In this document: positions 45,999-54,094 of the stretch, one piece after another
Numbering within the stretch: the first letter of the stretch is position 1
Layout: every line of letters starts with the position of its first letter
Assembly (NCBI RefSeq): GCF_016919405.1
Contig: NZ_CP070353.1
Coordinates: 3,856,501 to 3,920,500 of the forward strand
Direction of reading: 5' to 3'
Length of the DNA: 64,000 nucleotides
Origin: Ensifer sp. PDNC004
Lineage (GTDB): Bacteria > Pseudomonadota > Alphaproteobacteria > Rhizobiales > Rhizobiaceae
The notes under the pieces: model-generated
Told to the model about the DNA's origin: nothing
What the model saw: the letters and a program-made list of their open reading frames with translations, nothing else
The model's database searches: none
Program-made: the position numbers and the translations under genes

Positions 45999-46925
45999 TT
46001 GGAAGCAAGCCGGAAGTTATTGTTGAAGGCGGGCTGTGTTGCTGGAGTTGACGACATCATGCGCGCAACGGGCTCGGAGTACTGTTATGCATATAAAGAG
46101 CTTCCACTGGAGGCCACCTCCGAGCAGATAATGCAGTATTGCTCGACAACGCGGCGCTTGTTCGCCCCGATCGCCAGGAAAATTACACCCGAAGATAATA
46201 GCCTTTGGGTGTTGCGCCATTATCTTGCAATTAAGCTCGTGACTTCTGCCTCAATACTCGCGGGATCAGCGAATTTCGCCTACGATCGCAATCTTTTGAT
46301 GGGAGTTCCTTACTTCAATTACTATGCCGTTCTCAATGCGTGTCGTGCATATCTGCTGACATCTCCCCATGTGAAATGGGATGGACGAAAGACGGTGGAG
46401 ATGACGCACGAGAACATACTTAACCGCACAGCTGACTATATGCGGGCTCTTGATCCTGTGCGGCGATCCCTTTGGCGTGCGCGGCTGGGTGAGCTTCGAG
46501 CGCAGAGAGAGCTTTTTTCATATAGATTTCCATTATCAGGGCCGGATTTTGTTGGGCGGCCGTCATTGGATCCCGCACCGGTTACTGATTTTGCTCGATT
46601 GATTGCAGAGCTCGCATCGCTGAATACCGAATGTTTTCAGGCGGCGCTCAAGAAGTACGCATCGGACAATATTCCGGTACCAGCGGTGTCCGATCACGCA
46701 TGGGCCTCGCTCTATAGCCTTGCTGATGCTGACGTAAACGACACTCTGGATCGCTACAGGTTCAATAAGTACGTCCGCGGCTGGAGCACCGTATCCACGT
46801 TGGAGGTTATGGCAACTGATGGCCTGATGGATGATTTGTACGGCTCTTGGACCCATTCGGGCGATGACGGCGATCTCGATGTTTTCGATCCTGACAACTA
46901 CAGCCGCCTACTGCTTGCGCTTTGA
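45999..46925 (+). CDS. Unknown protein next to the restriction-modification genes
   Basis: I do not recognise this 308-residue protein. It is soluble and largely helical, with an aromatic-rich middle (YDRNLLMGVPYFNYYAVLNA) and a very acidic C-terminus (HSGDDGDLDVFDPDNYSR). The TTG start has AAGGGGG eight bases upstream; the first ATG is 20 codons later. It begins 36 bases after the HNH gene, so it may share its transcript and act with the restriction system, but no sequence motif supports a particular job. The base composition is lower in GC than the flanking core. Confidence 0.6.
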   Translation: MEASRKLLLKAGCVAGVDDIMRATGSEYCYAYKELPLEATSEQIMQYCSTTRRLFAPIARKITPEDNSLWVLRHYLAIKLVTSASILAGSANFAYDRNLLMGVPYFNYYAVLNACRAYLLTSPHVKWDGRKTVEMTHENILNRTADYMRALDPVRRSLWRARLGELRAQRELFSYRFPLSGPDFVGRPSLDPAPVTDFARLIAELASLNTECFQAALKKYASDNIPVPAVSDHAWASLYSLADADVNDTLDRYRFNKYVRGWSTVSTLEVMATDGLMDDLYGSWTHSGDDGDLDVFDPDNYSRLLLAL

Positions 46926-47037
46926 GGGAGAGTTCGTCTTGCGCTTTCGCCACTCTGCTACGCACTGGCCGGCTGATTTGGCTCCGCAGGCGATCAGTGC
47001 TTTGAGGAAATGATGATCAGTTATCATCAGCGTTGCG

Positions 47038-47199
47038 TCAGAGTGTGACGGAGCTGTCTATCCAATCTTCGACCGTGCTCTTTGAAAACACGCAGGGCCA
47101 GCCGATGGCGCTTTGAATTCTGGCATGAGCTTGGTCGCTTGGGTCAACAACTGTTACGTTGGCCCTGCCCGTAGGCGAACGGCGTCGTCCTCCCTTTCT
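47038..47199 (-). pseudogene. In-frame coding continuation beyond the SIR2 stop codon
   Basis: Immediately after the TAA of the SIR2 gene the same frame stays open for 53 more codons to a TGA. It reads, after a basic stretch, RANVTVVDPSDQAHARIQ and WPCVFSKSTVEDWI. A hydrophobic strand ending in DPS after the FLGYSLADADFHARFI segment is what SIR2-like proteins normally have as their last Rossmann strand and helix. This looks like the severed C-terminus of the gene. Confidence 0.55.
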
Positions 47200-48066
47200 T
47201 TAGGCTCCGTGCTCCTGATTGTAAAAGCCACATCTTAAGATGAATCGTGCGTGAAAATCAGCATCCGCAAGGGAATATCCGAGAAAGCGAACGTCTGAAG
47301 CGCTGCTCAAAATTGAGACTGATTTCCTCCAAAGAGTCTGAAAGTGGCGCCCCGCAAACTCCTTGTTGAAAACTGGCGGAATGATAAGCGGCATATACTC
47401 GCGACGGGTCGAATGTGGTGCTCGATAAGGTTTGAAAGCATAGATCGCCCTTTCACCTTCGCCAGTAAGCAGAACTTTCTTGTCGGCGTTCAAGTGTCGC
47501 CCAGTCGAATACTCGAACCAATTCAGCGAACCATGTGGCTTGATCAAACGCGGCCCCGGCTTCCGGGCTCCAAATCCATAGTCTCGACGGTCGAGGGTGG
47601 ACCCAAAGAGAAGCTCGTCCAGCACGAGGTCCCAATTGAACGATATAATTTGTGCCTTCTCACGCTTGATTTGTTCGGCGAGTGCCGTGAGCCAAATCGG
47701 AGGAGACCGGATCGCATCTTCTTTTAGTCCGTGAAACCATTTGGCCATCTCGAGCAAGAACCGCTGTCTGCGAGCAGTGAGTTCTTCTTTTGTAAAGCCG
47801 CCTGACGCTGGCCGGCTGTATTCGAACAACTGTTCGTTAGCCTTCATTTCTGAGAGCAAGCGTTCCACATTGACAAACGTGTCGGCTTTATCAGGGTCGA
47901 AATCTGGATGATGAAAGCGAATGATGTCGCAAAGTTCCGCGGCCGTGCCTGCACGCTGTAGTCTCGGCCATATATTTGGTAAGAGACTGTTGATTGTAGG
48001 AAAGCCTAACCCCGCTGAAAAGCCAGCGCCGATAACGTACACGATGTTTCCGCTGCTAGTATCCAT
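47200..48066 (-). CDS. SIR2-domain protein, probably an anti-phage effector (C-terminally cut)
   Basis: This 288-residue SIR2-like protein of the NADase type is found in many phage-defence systems. It has the nucleotide motif IVYVIGAGFSAGLGFP (residues 9-23), the Asn-Asp pair in SFNWDLVLDEL (Asn144, Asp146), the catalytic His in IKPHGSLNW (His178) and the late motif FLGYSLADADFHARFI. It would deplete NAD on phage infection. A stop codon follows at EHGA although the frame continues sensibly for another 53 codons, so the present gene may be shortened. The upstream partner gene ends 22 bases before its start. Confidence 0.8.
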   Translation of the reverse strand: MDTSSGNIVYVIGAGFSAGLGFPTINSLLPNIWPRLQRAGTAAELCDIIRFHHPDFDPDKADTFVNVERLLSEMKANEQLFEYSRPASGGFTKEELTARRQRFLLEMAKWFHGLKEDAIRSPPIWLTALAEQIKREKAQIISFNWDLVLDELLFGSTLDRRDYGFGARKPGPRLIKPHGSLNWFEYSTGRHLNADKKVLLTGEGERAIYAFKPYRAPHSTRREYMPLIIPPVFNKEFAGRHFQTLWRKSVSILSSASDVRFLGYSLADADFHARFILRCGFYNQEHGA

Positions 48067-48088
48067 TCAAAGCTCATTTCTATGATGC

Positions 48089-48694
48089 TTACAATTGAAT
48101 CAAACGTCGCAATTTCTGACGCCAAGAATTGTTTTGCATAGTCGTTGCTTCATCCGCAGGCGAATTTGCTGTGGCGGCTGGGGTTTCCTCTGGATGCTCG
48201 ATATAGCCGCGCGCAGCCAGCCAATTGTAGGCACTGGTCAGAGCGCGCGCGCCGTCCGGAGAAACTGACCGGTCAGGATTAGCCGGGCCATTCCGCGCCG
48301 CCATTTTGGCGATAACTAAGATCGTACTGAGGCGCATACCCCTATATTCATCAATAATGTAGAGTAATTTTTCTTCATATGATCCAATAATATTATTTCC
48401 ATGACGCAGATATATCGTTGGCTCTGGTTTTGTGAAGTCAGCGCACACATCAAAGCCGATGAGAGCTCTGCCGCCGCTGGAGAATTGATCGAGCGTTGTG
48501 AAATGAAGTTGTCTGGCAAATTTTTCTACATACTTCCCAGTGTGGTCGTAATTTCCGGCAGTGACGGGTGGAGCTGGTCGTAAGAATATTCCGGTCTCTA
48601 AATCGTAGTGGTCCGGAAAGAAGCGCTCCTTTGTCAGAAGGGGTACAGGTCGATCGAAAAAGGCAATCTGGTTCCCAAGAAATTCTAAGGTCAT
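48089..48694 (-). CDS. Unknown protein encoded with the SIR2 gene
   Basis: This protein of 201 residues matches no family I know. Its N-terminal part is mixed alpha/beta (EFLGNQIAFFDRPVPLLTKE, ALIGFDVCADFTKPEPTIYL, with IDEYRGMRLSTILVIAKMAA helical). The C-terminus has a Trp/Tyr motif (YNWLAARGYIEHPEE) like a winged-helix end. It precedes the SIR2 gene by 22 bases on the same strand, so the two are very probably one operon and may form a two-component defence unit, with this protein as sensor or regulator. I chose the ATG at MTLEF; four codons upstream is an alternative. Confidence 0.6.
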   Translation of the reverse strand: MTLEFLGNQIAFFDRPVPLLTKERFFPDHYDLETGIFLRPAPPVTAGNYDHTGKYVEKFARQLHFTTLDQFSSGGRALIGFDVCADFTKPEPTIYLRHGNNIIGSYEEKLLYIIDEYRGMRLSTILVIAKMAARNGPANPDRSVSPDGARALTSAYNWLAARGYIEHPEETPAATANSPADEATTMQNNSWRQKLRRLIQL

Positions 48695-48909
48695 TAAGTG
48701 CTCCAAACAACAATATGGTGCAGATTCCTAATGCGTGCGCCGTTAAGAAGTGATTGTGATCACTGCGGATTTTCCGTTATTTGCGATGCGCCATTTGGGT
48801 GCTACGGCCATCTTGAATCGCGAGTCGCGCGAAACGGGCCGTGCCACTCTCCGGTGAAATTCAGCGTTCAGCGATGGGTGATTGGCGCTCATCCAAATTG
48901 GGTCCTTTC

Positions 48910-49704
48910 ATGATTTTACCGGCAGAGTTGGCTCTTCGAATTGTTGCTCCAATGGTGGGCTGCTTTGCAATCATAACGGGCTGGGCCGCTTACGTGGAAC
49001 TGTCAGGGGTTCCACCGTACATCCTTCCGGGGCCGGATGCAGTCGCCGCGACTCTTGTAACCGATTGGTCGATATTGGGGCCGGCGCTTTGGCTGACGAC
49101 AAAGACGACACTGCTTGCCCTTCTACTCGCGCTAGTCGGCGGCGGCGGCATTGCTACACTGCTGGCGCAGGCGCGCTGGATCGAGGCGATTTTCTATCCT
49201 GTCACTGTGACCCTTCAGGTGACGCCGATTATCGCGATTGCGCCGCTGATCCTGATATACGTGCCGACACCCACTATCGCGCAATTGATATGCGCGTTTG
49301 TCGTCGCCTTCTTCCCGGTAATGCTGAACACGCTACAAGGATTGAAAAGCGCTGAACGCCACCACCTTGATCTGCTTCGCACCTATGGCGCGTCCCGATG
49401 GCAAACCATCCGCTATCTGAGAATTCCGTCTGCTCTGCCTCACTTCTTGGCAGGCCTGAAAATCGGCGGGGGGCTTGCGCTTGTCGGGGCCGTTGTCGGG
49501 GAGTTTTCAGTCGGGCAGGCCGGGAACAATGCCGGTCTGGCTTTCCGGTTGTTGGAGGCGCAAAGCCGACTTAACACGCCGCGCGTCTTCGCGACATTGG
49601 TTCTGCTCGCTTGCCTCGGAGCGGTAGTTTTCGCCGCGACTTCCGTTCTGTCATGGCTTGCTCTTCGCCATTGGCACGAGAGCGAGGCAACCAGTAGGCA
49701 TTGA
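48910..49704 (+). CDS. ABC transporter permease (NMT1/nitrate-taurine type)
   Basis: This 264-residue inner-membrane permease has about six helices and a BPD_transp_1 EAA loop (LDLLRTYGASRWQTIRYLRI). It resembles SsuC/ThiX/RibX-type subunits for sulfonates, thiamine or riboflavin precursors. No ATPase is adjacent. A matching NMT1/THI5-like binding protein is encoded 5.8 kb away in the same island at 55502. The start is uncertain: the frame is open upstream and neither ATG has a good ribosome site. Confidence 0.8.
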   Translation: MILPAELALRIVAPMVGCFAIITGWAAYVELSGVPPYILPGPDAVAATLVTDWSILGPALWLTTKTTLLALLLALVGGGGIATLLAQARWIEAIFYPVTVTLQVTPIIAIAPLILIYVPTPTIAQLICAFVVAFFPVMLNTLQGLKSAERHHLDLLRTYGASRWQTIRYLRIPSALPHFLAGLKIGGGLALVGAVVGEFSVGQAGNNAGLAFRLLEAQSRLNTPRVFATLVLLACLGAVVFAATSVLSWLALRHWHESEATSRH

Positions 49705-49890
49705 AATTCGCTGCATCCAGCGCCTCTGATAGAAACCTAACGAAACGCACATTTTCTAAGGTTTTCGCTCTCGATGCCGCTGACGCCTTGATTCCGCAGA
49801 GCAATTCCTCGCTTCAAGCTGGCGCTCGCCCTTCCTGCCCATCGGCAACATAACGAACGGCAAGGAAATGCTGGTTTTTGTGAGGTTCTG

Positions 49891-50460
49891 ATGAAGCAAG
49901 CGCGCGTTTTAACCGATGCAGAATTCAAACGGCTGCTGGCTGTGGTAGCGCAAATGAAGCACGCAGGGCGCAATAGGCTGGCGCTGATGCTCTCGCATCT
50001 CGCAGGGTTGCGCGTCGGTGAGATTGCTGCGCTGACCATGCGCGACGTAATTGACGGCGAGGGCAAGGTGCGCGAGCAACTGCGGCTACGGGCCGAGATC
50101 ACGAAGGGCGGTCATGCCCGAGTGGTCTTCCTGAATGAGAAGCTACGGCGGGAGATCGAGCGTCATCGAGCGGACTGGCCCGAGAGCCGGGTCGCCGATG
50201 CACCGCTGCTATTGACGCAGAAGCGCACGGCGTTTTCCGCGAACACCCTCTGTCAGTTGATGGGCGAGCTTTACCGGAGCGCCGGTCTTGATGGTGCAAC
50301 CTCGCATAGCGGTCGCCGCTGGTTCATCACCCGACTTGCGCATTCCGGCGTCAGCCCGAAGGTTATCATGACGCTGGCTGGGCACCGCAACTTGACCACC
50401 ACGCAACGCTATATCGACGTTCATGACGAGATGATGAAAGCGGCAGTCGATCTGCTTTGA
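49891..50460 (+). CDS. Short tyrosine recombinase/integrase
   Basis: This 189-residue protein consists of the catalytic domain of a tyrosine recombinase with almost no N-terminal core-binding domain. The active residues are present: Arg41 (GLRVGE), Lys72 (EITKGGH), His139 and Arg142 (SHSGRRW), His165 (AGHRNLTTTQRY) and the nucleophile Tyr174. It resembles the small integrases of plasmids and integrative elements. A diverged copy of its last 27 codons lies 0.85 kb downstream, on the far side of an HNH gene. Confidence 0.85.
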   Translation: MKQARVLTDAEFKRLLAVVAQMKHAGRNRLALMLSHLAGLRVGEIAALTMRDVIDGEGKVREQLRLRAEITKGGHARVVFLNEKLRREIERHRADWPESRVADAPLLLTQKRTAFSANTLCQLMGELYRSAGLDGATSHSGRRWFITRLAHSGVSPKVIMTLAGHRNLTTTQRYIDVHDEMMKAAVDLL

Positions 50461-50505
50461 CCTTGCAATGCCGTTGGCGGCAAGTCAGCCCTCGTTGGGC
50501 GCCAA

Positions 50506-51117
50506 TCATCCTCTTCCGTTTTCAGATATTTGGGACTTCAGTTCCGCTATCGTCAGACACGGCTGTTTCCGGTGCACCATACGGTGGCAGTTGGAGCAAA
50601 GCATCGCCAGTTCGTCAATTGTCGTGGGCGTATTCTTGCCGTCACGGCCAGACAACGGGTCGATATGATGGCATTCGATGTATTGGCGCCCGAGCGGGCC
50701 GTAGAATGCTTCGAAATCAAACCCGCACCCCATACAAACATAGCCGTGGTACTTTTTTGCCTTCGAAACCAGCGCCTTGTCTCGCCAAATGACATTGATT
50801 TCACGGACGTGACGCTCACCTTCTTCCGCCGAATCTACCGTGGGAGCGACGTCTTCATCCTCATCGGTGTTCACGAAGTCAGTAAAGCCGAGGGCCTCGA
50901 ACCCGGAGTATGCTGTTTGAGGATTGAAGTTGCCGCTGTGAATCTGGGGGCGACAGGACGCGGCCCACAAGGCCTTTAGAGGATAAAGCTGCGATCCATG
51001 TCGAAGGTAGAGCTTGTGCGGCGGAAAACCGCTTGCGTATTTGTCGAGAAAGCCCTGCAGACCGAGCTTATCATGCTCTCTCATTGCCATTTCAACAGTC
51101 GCAGCCGTAGCGGCCAT
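50506..51117 (-). CDS. McrA-like HNH endonuclease
   Basis: This 203-residue protein has an N-terminal part (LYLRHGSQLYPLKALWAAS) that looks like the first domain of ScoMcrA-type restriction enzymes. A C-terminal HNH nuclease follows: CMGCGFDFEAFYG, IECHHIDPL and LAMLCSNCHRMVH. Family members of this kind cut DNA carrying modified bases or phosphorothioates. The HNH end is homologous to that of the protein at 44949. It lies between the two related recombinase ends and upstream of the glycosyltransferase/TGT pair, which fits a modification-sensing role but does not prove it. Confidence 0.75.
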   Translation of the reverse strand: MAATAATVEMAMREHDKLGLQGFLDKYASGFPPHKLYLRHGSQLYPLKALWAASCRPQIHSGNFNPQTAYSGFEALGFTDFVNTDEDEDVAPTVDSAEEGERHVREINVIWRDKALVSKAKKYHGYVCMGCGFDFEAFYGPLGRQYIECHHIDPLSGRDGKNTPTTIDELAMLCSNCHRMVHRKQPCLTIAELKSQISENGRG

Positions 51118-51177
51118 TTGTTCTCTCCATTTGCTTATGCGGAACGCGAAACTTATCGAGAATCCGATGTCTATGAG

Positions 51178-53994
51178 TTATCTCGCTGCTGTGTGTCCTG
51201 AATTGCCGTTCGCAATCGGCCGCGCGCTGACCGGCCACCGCAATCTGACGACAACGCGACGCTTCACCGATCGCGACGAGAAGATGAATGCGGCAGTCGA
51301 TCTGCTTTGACCGCACCCATTCCGGCATAGTAAAAGTTCGGTCAGCGAACTTTCTAGCGCGGCTTTGCGACTGAGATGCTTGTCTTCGGCTCGTCCCGCC
51401 ATGCGCAGCATCTCGGACCGATCCAGCAAGTGCTTGCCGGCCATGCTCAAGCCTTTGTCGGCGTACATCTCCGCAATCCGGGTGTTGCCTATTTTCATGT
51501 TGGCTGCACGGTTTGGAAATAGCGTCCCGCCTGATCGCAGCTCACGCAAGACGATGTTGTTGCAGCGATAGACCGACGCGCCCTTGCTGATTGCTTCAAC
51601 CCCGAACAGCGTATCTTCGCCGTGCAGTCGGAACGAAGCGGGCGGCAGTATCTCCGGGCGACCGAGTTTGGGGAAGTTGCGCACAATGTACATGCTCCCT
51701 TTCAGGTCGTAATAGGGATCGAAGACGTGATTTTCCTTGAAGAGCTGGGGATTCTCGCGCCAGACGACGTTATGCGACGGCATTTTCCCTGTGAACGGCG
51801 AAAACACGTCTATCGTCTCATATGCTGCCGGATCATTTGCCGCCATCTCGGAAAAGAACGAGGCTCCGCTGTTGTGACTGTCGCCATGGTGCAGGCTGGC
51901 ATCGTCATCCATGATGATGCCCCAGTCATGATCGCTATCGTAGAATTCCTGAAGGCTATGGCGGCGATTGTCGATAATCTCGCGCGCCGGAGCCCGAATG
52001 ATCCGGCCACCGTTCTCCGCGATCCGGTTTAGCTCGCCATGGCTGGCGACTTCATCGTCGCTCCAACCCGACGCAATCACGGTGACCGGGATGTCTGTCA
52101 TCCGTCGCCACCAGCGCAGTTGCCATTCCAGATCGTAGTGGCGGCACAGACGTTTCTCAGCATCGTCCGGCACAAAGCTGTTGATGTAAGCGCCGAACAC
52201 ATTGCCGCTTTTGTATATGATCGCCGGCCAAGCGACCCCTTTCAGCCTTTTGCTGCGCCAATTGTCCTGCAACGTTTTGCTGTAATGGGAGGGGCAGGCA
52301 TCGTCGGGGTCGACGGGCTGAATATTTGTGGATGCTGAAACTGCAGCTTTCTTGTCGGGCTTTCGAGTGTTGGCCGCACTTCCACTTGAGCCGGTAATCC
52401 GAGGACCGGATGGAGGCGATGCGGATGATGGGGGCGCAGGGGGCGGATTTGCCCGGAAATCCTGACAGACTTGGGTTCGAGCCATGGAAACGCCAAGGAC
52501 CATCGGCGAGACGTATTCGAAGTGATCGCCACCGTCAAAGGTATGGTCGATGCAAAAGGCCGCATCTGCGACATCGCTGTCAGCGATGTATCCAGCCAGG
52601 TCTTCTCCATACGCGGATGCAGTTTTCCAGAGCGCGGCAATGTCGGCCAGCGAAAGCTCCATCTGCGGATCGATCGCGGCCGCCGGCGCGGTGAAAGTCA
52701 AAAAGGGATAGGCCAATCCGGAATAGCTTTGTGCGCCGGTGAAGCCGACTTCTGGCGTTACCCCCTCCGATAGCCACTGCAGACGTCTTGGCGCCGGATC
52801 GGCGGTAAGCCCTGCGCGGTTGGCCTTCTTGAACAAGGCGGCCGCCATGTCGAGGTTACTCGCCGAAGCCTTCATACCCTCGCAGGTCGCAAGGAAATGC
52901 CGGGTTCTACGACCAAGTTTCCTGCCTTGTCGCAGCTTCGCACCGAGATAGTTCGCGACCGGATGGAGTTTGAGCTGTATTTGCGACTTCGCATCGTCAA
53001 CAATGCAAATTCCCTGATCGTCGGCCGATACGCGCCATTGGCAATCATGCTGGAAAAGCTGCCGGAAGGTTTCGGCATCGGAGAGCGCAAGGATAAATTG
53101 CCCTCTGCCTTCCAGTTCCGGGAGGGCATACGCAAGCGTGACGGTGGCATTCGTGAAGCTATAGGCGTCCGACAGGAAGCGCAGTTTCGTGACCGGAGTC
53201 TCATCGCCCGCTTCGTTCCAGATCGCGACAAACTGGAGTGCGCCGCTGCTGGATGGCTTGCACGTTCCGGCGATCATGTCCAGGGCTCGGAACAGCGGGT
53301 AGAGCGGCCGGCTGGCAAGCGGATGTTCATCGGGGTTTCTGTTGCTGGCGAGTTCGAGCAGGTATTTGTCGATAGTATTCTGGTCGTCCTCATCGCGGAT
53401 ATGGACAAGAAAGGTCTGGCCGCCTTCGGAAAACAACAGGGAGCGGTGAAAGCCGCTCGTAAGGATCACCCCCGGCAAAGCCGTCGCCACGACGCGCGAC
53501 TGTTTCAGTTCGCTGGTGATCATCGCAAGCCGAGACGACTTCAAGCTCGCCGCTTTTCCAGCCGCAGGGCGCGCAAAATGTTTTACGGCCTCAGCATATC
53601 GCCCGGAGATGCCACCATCCCGTTCAAGCCAGTCTATGAACGGTTCGGCGCCGATCGTCTCCGAGGCGTAGAGCAGCACGTTGGCAAGCTCGCTGCGCCA
53701 GCTCTTGCTGCGGTTCTTGGAAAAGGCCAGCTCGACCAGAGCATTGTAGGGATTGGCCCTGGTGACCTTGTTCAAGGTCTTGCCATAACGTTCCAGAAAC
53801 GCCTCGAATGCCTGCCGATCCTGACGGATGTTCTCACCGAAGGCAAACATCCGCTCCAAGGCGGTAAAGAGCAGCTTTTGGCCCTGGCTTTCGTGCTTGT
53901 CGAATGCGGCAGCACTCGCAACGACATCCTCAAACGCATTCCGATACTGCTCAAGCGCGGAAACGATTGGCTCTTTCTTAACGGCTTTGCCCAT
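51178..53994 (-). CDS. Large glycosyltransferase-like protein paired with a TGT/DpdA homologue
   Basis: This is a 938-residue protein in three parts. Residues 1-510 have no family I know. Residues 515-565 are a Pro/Ser/Ala-rich linker. Residues 570-860 look like a GT-A glycosyltransferase with the metal motif WGIIMDDDASLHH (Asp696-698), DVFSPFTGK, and a later RLHGEDTLFGVEAIS. Residues from about 885 read antisense to a recombinase remnant, so the native C-terminus may have been replaced. It is divergent from the TGT-like gene with a 100-base gap, and the two probably form one system that modifies nucleic acid with a sugar. Confidence 0.6.
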   Translation of the reverse strand: MGKAVKKEPIVSALEQYRNAFEDVVASAAAFDKHESQGQKLLFTALERMFAFGENIRQDRQAFEAFLERYGKTLNKVTRANPYNALVELAFSKNRSKSWRSELANVLLYASETIGAEPFIDWLERDGGISGRYAEAVKHFARPAAGKAASLKSSRLAMITSELKQSRVVATALPGVILTSGFHRSLLFSEGGQTFLVHIRDEDDQNTIDKYLLELASNRNPDEHPLASRPLYPLFRALDMIAGTCKPSSSGALQFVAIWNEAGDETPVTKLRFLSDAYSFTNATVTLAYALPELEGRGQFILALSDAETFRQLFQHDCQWRVSADDQGICIVDDAKSQIQLKLHPVANYLGAKLRQGRKLGRRTRHFLATCEGMKASASNLDMAAALFKKANRAGLTADPAPRRLQWLSEGVTPEVGFTGAQSYSGLAYPFLTFTAPAAAIDPQMELSLADIAALWKTASAYGEDLAGYIADSDVADAAFCIDHTFDGGDHFEYVSPMVLGVSMARTQVCQDFRANPPPAPPSSASPPSGPRITGSSGSAANTRKPDKKAAVSASTNIQPVDPDDACPSHYSKTLQDNWRSKRLKGVAWPAIIYKSGNVFGAYINSFVPDDAEKRLCRHYDLEWQLRWWRRMTDIPVTVIASGWSDDEVASHGELNRIAENGGRIIRAPAREIIDNRRHSLQEFYDSDHDWGIIMDDDASLHHGDSHNSGASFFSEMAANDPAAYETIDVFSPFTGKMPSHNVVWRENPQLFKENHVFDPYYDLKGSMYIVRNFPKLGRPEILPPASFRLHGEDTLFGVEAISKGASVYRCNNIVLRELRSGGTLFPNRAANMKIGNTRIAEMYADKGLSMAGKHLLDRSEMLRMAGRAEDKHLSRKAALESSLTELLLCRNGCGQSRSTAAFIFSSRSVKRRVVVRLRWPVSARPIANGNSGHTAAR
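51227..51310 (+). pseudogene. Remnant of a tyrosine recombinase 3' end
   Basis: This codes for LTGHRNLTTTRRFTDRDEKM and then NAAVDLL before a TGA, a close match to the last 27 codons of the recombinase at 49891. The final 23 bases (GCGGCAGTCGATCTGCTTTG plus ACC) are identical in the two copies. The catalytic Tyr is replaced by Phe (RRFTD for RYIDV). No start or N-terminal part remains. Confidence 0.75.
51333..51353. repeat. Palindrome AAAGTTCG-N5-CGAACTTT, copy 1
   Basis: This perfect 8-bp inverted repeat around GTCAG lies between the recombinase remnant and the body of the glycosyltransferase-like gene. A second copy with the spacer CTCAA lies 7 kb away at 58320-58340. It is inside the open frame of the long gene near its end. 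Confidence 0.7.
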
Positions 53995-54094
53995 TGGATG
54001 CTCGCAATGATTTCATCAAGTGTCCCGCAATCAAGCCGTGCAGGTCTTAAGAAATTACAGCGGGTCGGACAGACAGGGTCCTTAAGGTTATTCA

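Noticed and set aside
49571..49804. A 77-codon minus-strand frame overlapping the permease end
   Set aside because: There is no ribosome site or family resemblance. It overlaps the permease gene and is best explained as a shadow.
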